DNA from: Scenedesmus sp. ARA3
Taxonomy: Eukaryota > Chlorophyta > Chlorophyceae > Sphaeropleales > Scenedesmaceae
Assembly: GCA_004335835.1 (NCBI GenBank)
Contig: RWJK01001240.1
Coordinates: 1,367 to 11,914 of the forward strand
Direction: 5' to 3'
DNA: 10,548 nucleotides
Shown in pieces: positions 7,024-10,548 of this stretch (positions are counted from its first letter, which is position 1; the number at the start of each line of letters is the position of its first letter). The position numbers and the translations under genes are program-made. Below the pieces are notes generated by a model. It saw only the letters and a list, made by a program, of their open reading frames with translations. It had not been told where the DNA came from and did no database searches.

Positions 7024-8702
7024 CTACTGTTGCTGCTCTGCACCCACAGCCGCAAGGGCCTCCTCCAAGTGCCGCTGCAACCGGTCAGCAGTGATCCGGG
7101 GCTGGGGGCGCGGCAGCACCACCTGCAGCACAGCAGCACAGCAGCAACCGGGGAAAGGAAACTTACTTCAGCAGGTATGGTCAGCCCCACAGTGGTGCGT
7201 GTGCGCAAAGCAAAGGTGTGAGCTGTGAAGCGATGCAACTGTACTGATCAATGCACCCGCTGTGAAAGAAAGCAGAAACGCTGCTATACTCTTCCTGTAA
7301 TTGAGTGATGCTTGATTCTTTAGAAAAACAGCATGTCAGACATGACATTGCTACTTTGCCGACGCTGCAGTAGCCAAGAATCTCAGCTGGGACGTGCGCT
7401 GATCAAGCGAGCCAAGATGATCTGCTGCAGTTCCTACCTCTCCGCCCTGCTCATCCAGCGCTGCCGACACAGTTCTGCAAGCTCGTGTAATGTAAAGTAA
7501 TGTCATGTAATGTAAAGTAATGTAATGCAATGTAATGTAATGTAATGTAATGTAATGTAATGTAATGTAATGTAATGTAATGCAATGCAATGCAATTCGT
7601 ACCTCGCCGCCCTGCTCATCCAGCACTGCCAGCACAGGCACTGACAGGTGCATTGCGTCCTGCCACTCCTCGTTGGTGGAGATGTCCCGCACCTGCATGC
7701 AGCAGCAAGCAGCAGGTGCGGCTGTGGTGAGGGAGGACAGTGCAATGCATTACATTACATTACATTGCATTACATTACATCACATTACAATGCAGCGTTG
7801 CAACAATGCGTGGATGCACGGCAGGAGCCTGCTTCCTGGCTGCTGGCTGCTGCTCTGGCGGTCCAATTCTCGTATGTTGCAGCACGTCCACAGATTTCGC
7901 TTACGCTATCACTCACCAACGTTTGCTGGTTTCTTTACTCCGCATCATCAGCGCCATCATGTTCCCACAATCTATCTCTGGTGTGTCGCGCATCCATCCA
8001 TTTATATATGTACACGTCACTGGCAAGCACACACATGCACAAGTTCCTTGCGTATGCATCTGTGCACAAGTGACGGCACATGCCATGGGCACAGCATGAG
8101 CAAGTGTACTACTCCTAGCAGGCACGCACCTCCAGCGTTGCGCCACTCAATGAGCAGGGCATGAACTGTGCACGGTCTATGAGGCCTTGCAGCTTGTCCT
8201 GCAAGGGGGCACGCAGCACACGCAGCACAGGCAGCAGCAGCATGGTCACAATCAGCACGTGCAGCAGCAGTCATGCTGTGAGACATGAGCAAGTCAGCGG
8301 CCTGCTGCAAAATGCATGCTTGCCAGCAGCTGACATTGCATTGCTGCCATATCAAGCTTGCAAGCCTGAACATCCTAATCATTGCTCACTGTTCAAAAGA
8401 TTATGTCGGCTGCGTGTATGCGCGTTCATTCTCTGCAGCTTGAAGCACCAACTGCTTGCCAATCACAGCAGTTCACACCGCAGCACACAGCAGCGGCTGC
8501 TGTCACGCACCTTGAGCCCATCACAAAGCGGGCAGTCAGGCTTTGTGTACAGCACAAAGTCGTGCTGGCTGCTGCAAACTAGGGCTGCTCGCCTGCCGCT
8601 TCTTTTACTGCAGCTGGCTGCTGGTCTCAGCAGGCGCTGCTGAGCAAAGCAGTGACTGGGCCTGGCAATGCCGTGCTTGCCAAATGCTTGCAAAGATGAC
8701 AT
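7024..8702 (-). CDS. Glutaredoxin-like (PF05768/DUF836 type) thioredoxin-fold protein, probably chloroplast-targeted
   Basis: Four exons on the minus strand: 8702-8511, 8198-8130, 7692-7603, 7122-7024, each with GT-AG borders and all joined in phase 0, giving 149 residues plus TAG. The ATG at 8702 is the first Met after an in-frame TGA at 8714-8712. Residues 1-48 are rich in Ser, Ala and Arg, poor in acidic residues and end near RRAALVCSS, like a chloroplast transit peptide. The fold follows: FVLYTKPDCPLCDGLK with the CxxC pair C57/C60 (CPLC), a helix (DKLQGLIDRA), VRDIS, W97, the cis-proline motif SVPVLAV (P106), and a final helix with RITADRLQRHLEEAL. Plant homologues share the KPxCxLCDGLK and VRDI..NxEW..A patterns. 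A thiol-disulfide role is likely; substrates are unknown. Intron 3 carries a duplicated exon tail, and TGTAA arrays flank exon 3. Confidence 0.85.
7438..7472 (-). repeat. Duplicate of the 3' end of glutaredoxin-like exon 3 with donor
   Basis: On the minus strand this reads ALDEQGGE followed by GTAGGAACTGCA, against VLDEQGGE followed by GTACGAATTGCA at the real exon end (7603). The match includes about 12 bases of intron. It lies in intron 3, on the far side of a pentanucleotide array from exon 3. The arrangement equals that of helicase exons 1 and 4: exon tail plus donor, no acceptor. Confidence 0.85.
7486..7594. repeat. Pentanucleotide array (TGTAA)n, about 22 units
   Basis: Plus-strand TGTAA units with a few AAGTAA, TGTCA and TGCAA variants. 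In the sense of the glutaredoxin-like gene it is (TTACA)n and fills intron 3 almost from the donor at 7602 to the duplicated exon tail. On the plus strand each unit equals the chlorophyte poly(A) signal, so it could also stop read-through from the helicase gene. Confidence 0.95.
7747..7793. repeat. Inverted pentanucleotide array (TTACA)n, about 9 units
   Basis: The units are the reverse complement of the array at 7486-7594 and lie in intron 2 of the glutaredoxin-like gene, 54 bases upstream of exon 3 in gene sense. In the transcript they read TGTAATGTAA, so the intron carries several poly(A)-signal-like words before the exon with the cis-proline. Confidence 0.92.
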
Positions 8703-8794
8703 TGCTGCTGCTCACAATGAGGTTGTCTAGAAGCTGAGCGCCAATGACACGGCTGCTTGCTGTAGGTATAGCTGTCACCAAAGTGGCTGCAGAC

Positions 8795-8798
<4 letters not shown>

Positions 8799-8856
<58 letters not shown>
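8799..8856. repeat. (CTG)19 microsatellite
   Basis: Uninterrupted triplet run of 58 bases, about 100 bases upstream of the ATG of the minus-strand gene, where it reads CAG in the sense of that gene. It may lie in its promoter or 5' untranslated region. Confidence 0.95.
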
Positions 8857-8857
<1 letters not shown>

Positions 8858-9297
8858 TGCTGTGCTGCGCTGGTTTGGTGCTATGATTGCATATCAGCAG
8901 GCGGCCAGGTGAGGAACAGTACGCGTATCTGGTTTAGTAAGTATAAAGCGGCTGATCGGCATTGTCGGGCTGACATACTGAACACAATTGGGTGCCTTAC
9001 CATGGGTGACAGTGACAAGACGGACCTGACAGTCAGGCACGTCAGGAACTTCAGGCACACAACGCAATCACTTACACATTCATAAGTCTTCTGCTTACCG
9101 ATACAAATGCTTGTTGAAACCCAGAGAACGTCACGAAGTTACAAGCACCGAGTCCTTGCTTTTGAACTGCTGTGTCAGCCTCTGCGACTGACTTCGTAGC
9201 AATAGTCTCGCAGACGTGTAGCGTTATTCAGCCAACACTTCATACCAGACAGCCGTGGGAGTGCGTGTTGGAGCTGTCAAGGATGACAGCAGGGAGG

Positions 9298-9343
9298 CAC
9301 CAGCAGCAGCAGCAGCGGCAGCGGCACCAGCAGCAGCAGCAGT
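9298..9343. repeat. CAG/CGG-type imperfect triplet repeat
   Basis: CACCAG-CAG runs alternate with CGGCAGCGG. It lies just upstream of a possible start codon at 9367, so it may belong to a 5' leader. It also reads as Gln- or Ser-rich peptide, but nothing supports coding use. Confidence 0.75.
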
Positions 9344-9366
9344 GAAGTAAGGCAGGGCAGCAAACC

Positions 9367-9557
9367 ATGCAGCGTGGCAGAGGTATGTTGTCGGTGCTGA
9401 AAGTGACCAATTACAGTATCAGAACAGTTTAATACATTGCCAGTTTTTTTCCATTGCCTTACATCCAGTTTTTTTCCATTGCCAGCCAGTTTAAAACATT
9501 GCCTTACATCGGATCTGTGACATGCAGTGTGGGTGAATGACACGCCACGTAGGCCAG
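9367..9557 (+). CDS. Possible 5' exons of the Gly-rich protein gene (tentative)
   Basis: Exon a, 9367-9382, reads MQRGR and leaves one base before GTATGT. Exon b, 9528-9557, follows an atgcag acceptor and reads WVNDTPRRP between split codons, again leaving one base before GTGAGC. Both fit the phase of the well-supported exon at 10036, giving ...RRPGGEFIPGGYGG, a composition that suits an RGG/Gly-rich protein. The evidence is phase and splice sites only; there is no family match, and exon b could be absent (exon a also joins 10036 in phase). The intron 9558-10035 has no further convincing exon. Confidence 0.3.
9425..9510. repeat. Four imperfect tandem units of about 16-25 bp
   Basis: Units start at 9425, 9441, 9466 and 9487. 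Each begins CAGTTT, has a short T- or A-rich spacer and continues CATTGC; the second and fourth end CTTACATC. It lies between the two tentative small exons, so it would be intronic. The T-rich parts could act as a polypyrimidine tract. Confidence 0.85.
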
Positions 9558-10035
9558 GTGAGCAGCAGCAGCAGCACAGGCCTGATTCCCCTTGGTGTAT
9601 TGCTGGCGTGTTTTGTGAACAGCATCAGGATTTGTGCAAGCTTGCATTTCAGAGCGACCCTGTGTACATATACAAGCGTAGAGCATGCACATCAGCAGCT
9701 GCAAGTGTTACACAGTCCATCACAGAGCATGAAGGGGGACACAGCATGGCAGTTGTGCTGCAGATTCTGGCTGCTCTGCTTAGCTTTTGGATAGCAGCAG
9801 CACTCAACATCTGCTGTCAGATCATCAACAGCAGCAGCGGCAGCAGGCTTGCACCCAAACAGTCGGTGGTGCGGTGTGTGTTATGCTGTCGCCCCAGCAC
9901 CCAGTAGCTGCACTCGCAGCCACAGACATTAGCAGTGTTACCATCCTGCTGTGTGCACAAATCGCATCCTGCAATCCACCATGATGCGTTGCTATGTTTC
10001 GGTTGGTCTGAACAAAGCTGCATTGGCACTTGCAG

Positions 10036-10356
10036 GTGGTGAATTCATACCAGGAGGCTATGGAGGCCCTGGTGCAATGGGTGGTGATGCTGCCGGCATG
10101 ATGCAAGGCAGCGGCGGTTATGACATGCCCGGTGGCGGTTATGACACAGGCGGTGGCGGTTATGATGTGGCTGGCGGCAGTTATGATATGGCAGGCGGCG
10201 GTTACGGCATGGGCGGCGGCATTTATGGCGGTTATGGCCCTCCTGGGGGCATGATGGGCCCTGGAATGGCTGGGGGCATGGGTCAAGGCATGATGTCACC
10301 AGGTGGGCAACATGTACGTGGTATGTTTGACTGCAACATCTGGCATTTTTGTAGCA

Positions 10357-10397
<41 letters not shown>

Positions 10398-10456
10398 CAT
10401 GATGAGCCCTGGCATGGCTGGGGGCATGATGGGCCCTGGCATGATGCCATCACCAG
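10036..10456 (+). CDS. Gly/Met/Tyr-rich repeat protein, internal exons, runs off right edge
   Basis: Exon 10036-10302 (267 nt, acceptor tgcag, donor GTGGGC) and exon 10397-10456 (60 nt, acceptor gcag, same donor), both phase 1-1. The first has about five heptad-like GGGYDxx units (YDMP, YDT, YDVA, YDMA, YG), then a GGMMGPGMAGG section. The second reads MMSPGMAGGMMGPGMMPSPG. Reading straight through the 94-base intron shifts the frame and loses the Gly/Met pattern; splicing restores it, which supports the model. Composition resembles disordered Gly-rich or RNA-binding low-complexity tails, but no domain is visible and I do not name a family. The gene probably continues beyond the closing CAG run. 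Confidence 0.6.
10361..10396. repeat. (CAG)12 run serving as intron 3' end
   Basis: Twelve pure CAG units end exactly at the acceptor of the 60-nt exon. Every unit supplies an AG, so the exact splice site within the run is open; use of the last AG at 10395-10396 keeps the Gly-Met frame. Confidence 0.9.
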
Positions 10457-10489
10457 GTGGGCAACAGGGGTGTGTCATCTGGCGCTTTT

Positions 10490-10490
<1 letters not shown>

Positions 10491-10548
<58 letters not shown>
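10491..10548. repeat. (CAG)19 microsatellite at right window edge
   Basis: Fifty-eight bases of pure CAG close the window. By analogy with 10361-10396 it is probably the 3' end of an intron before a further exon of the Gly-rich gene. The sequence before it (catctggc, then a T-rich piece) repeats that before the earlier run. Confidence 0.95.

Larger units (their letters stand above)
8703..9366. other. Divergent intergenic region
   Basis: Lies upstream of the minus-strand glutaredoxin-like gene and of the possible start of the plus-strand Gly-rich gene, so it should hold both promoters. TATAAAG occurs at 8942-8948 on the plus strand, too far from 9367 to be convincing without a leader of some 400 bases. 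A TCAGG-rich stretch lies near 9025-9060. No open frame looks coding; the alanine run readable across the triplet repeat is repeat-driven. Confidence 0.4.

Noticed and set aside
7486..7793. CRISPR-like or satellite array
   Set aside because: Five-base units without spacers in a eukaryotic intron; these are microsatellites.
8942..8948. TATA box for the Gly-rich gene
   Set aside because: TATAAAG is over 400 bases from the possible start codon with no other promoter sign; mentioned only as part of the intergenic description.
8744..9085. Plus-strand frame with an alanine run
   Set aside because: The run is the (CTG)19 microsatellite in another frame; the flanks show no coding character.
9527..9907. 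126-codon open frame on the plus strand
   Set aside because: No family resemblance and poor composition after the first ten codons; a donor at 9558 and the phase fit to 10036 favour an intron.
10045..10299. Minus-strand open frame rich in His, Arg and Pro
   Set aside because: It is the complement of the Gly/Tyr repeats of the plus-strand exon, whose splice phases agree.

Overview
The window looks like nuclear DNA of a green plant-lineage eukaryote, most likely a chlorophyte alga. Genes are broken into many short exons with GT-AG introns whose acceptors mostly end in tgcag or cgcag. Coding parts favour G or C at third positions, CAG/CTG triplet runs are abundant, TGTAA (the usual chlorophyte poly(A) signal) is present, and the proteins resemble plant homologues. 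The lineage is inferred from style, not from a marker gene.

Layout: (1) 79-5420, plus strand: the 3' part of a RAD16-type SNF2 helicase/RING gene. Nine exons splice in phase into 490 residues and a stop; the gene enters from the left. (2) 5421-7023: a second copy of the last coding segment (5545-5676), then non-coding sequence with a hairpin, palindromes and a 24-bp tandem repeat. (3) 8702-7024, minus strand: a complete four-exon gene for a 149-residue glutaredoxin-like protein (PF05768/DUF836 type) with a likely chloroplast transit peptide, convergent to the helicase gene. (4) 8703-9366: divergent intergenic sequence with a (CTG)19 run. (5) 10036-10456, plus strand, leaving on the right: exons of a Gly/Met/Tyr-rich repeat protein, with two possible small upstream exons at 9367-9382 and 9528-9557. 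Both window ends are triplet runs of nearly equal length (CTG left, CAG right), so the window may be a whole contig broken at microsatellites.

The main discovery is structural. In all three genes, introns carry extra, diverged copies of the neighbouring exon-intron junctions. In the helicase gene the duplicated pieces are the 3' ends of exons 1 and 4 with their donors, five copies of the 5' part of exon 7 with its acceptor, three extra copies of the helicase motif V block of exon 8 with its donor, four extra copies of the motif VI block opening exon 9, and a second terminal segment with its stop. Several copies differ from the exon in use almost only at synonymous sites (motif V copies c and d: 9 and 4 codon changes, no amino-acid change; terminal copy: 12 synonymous and 2 conservative changes). 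Four motif VI copies lie in one uninterrupted reading frame. This is not how dead intronic debris normally decays. It suggests alternative exon use, exchange with functional paralogues, or merged alleles. Transcript data would decide.
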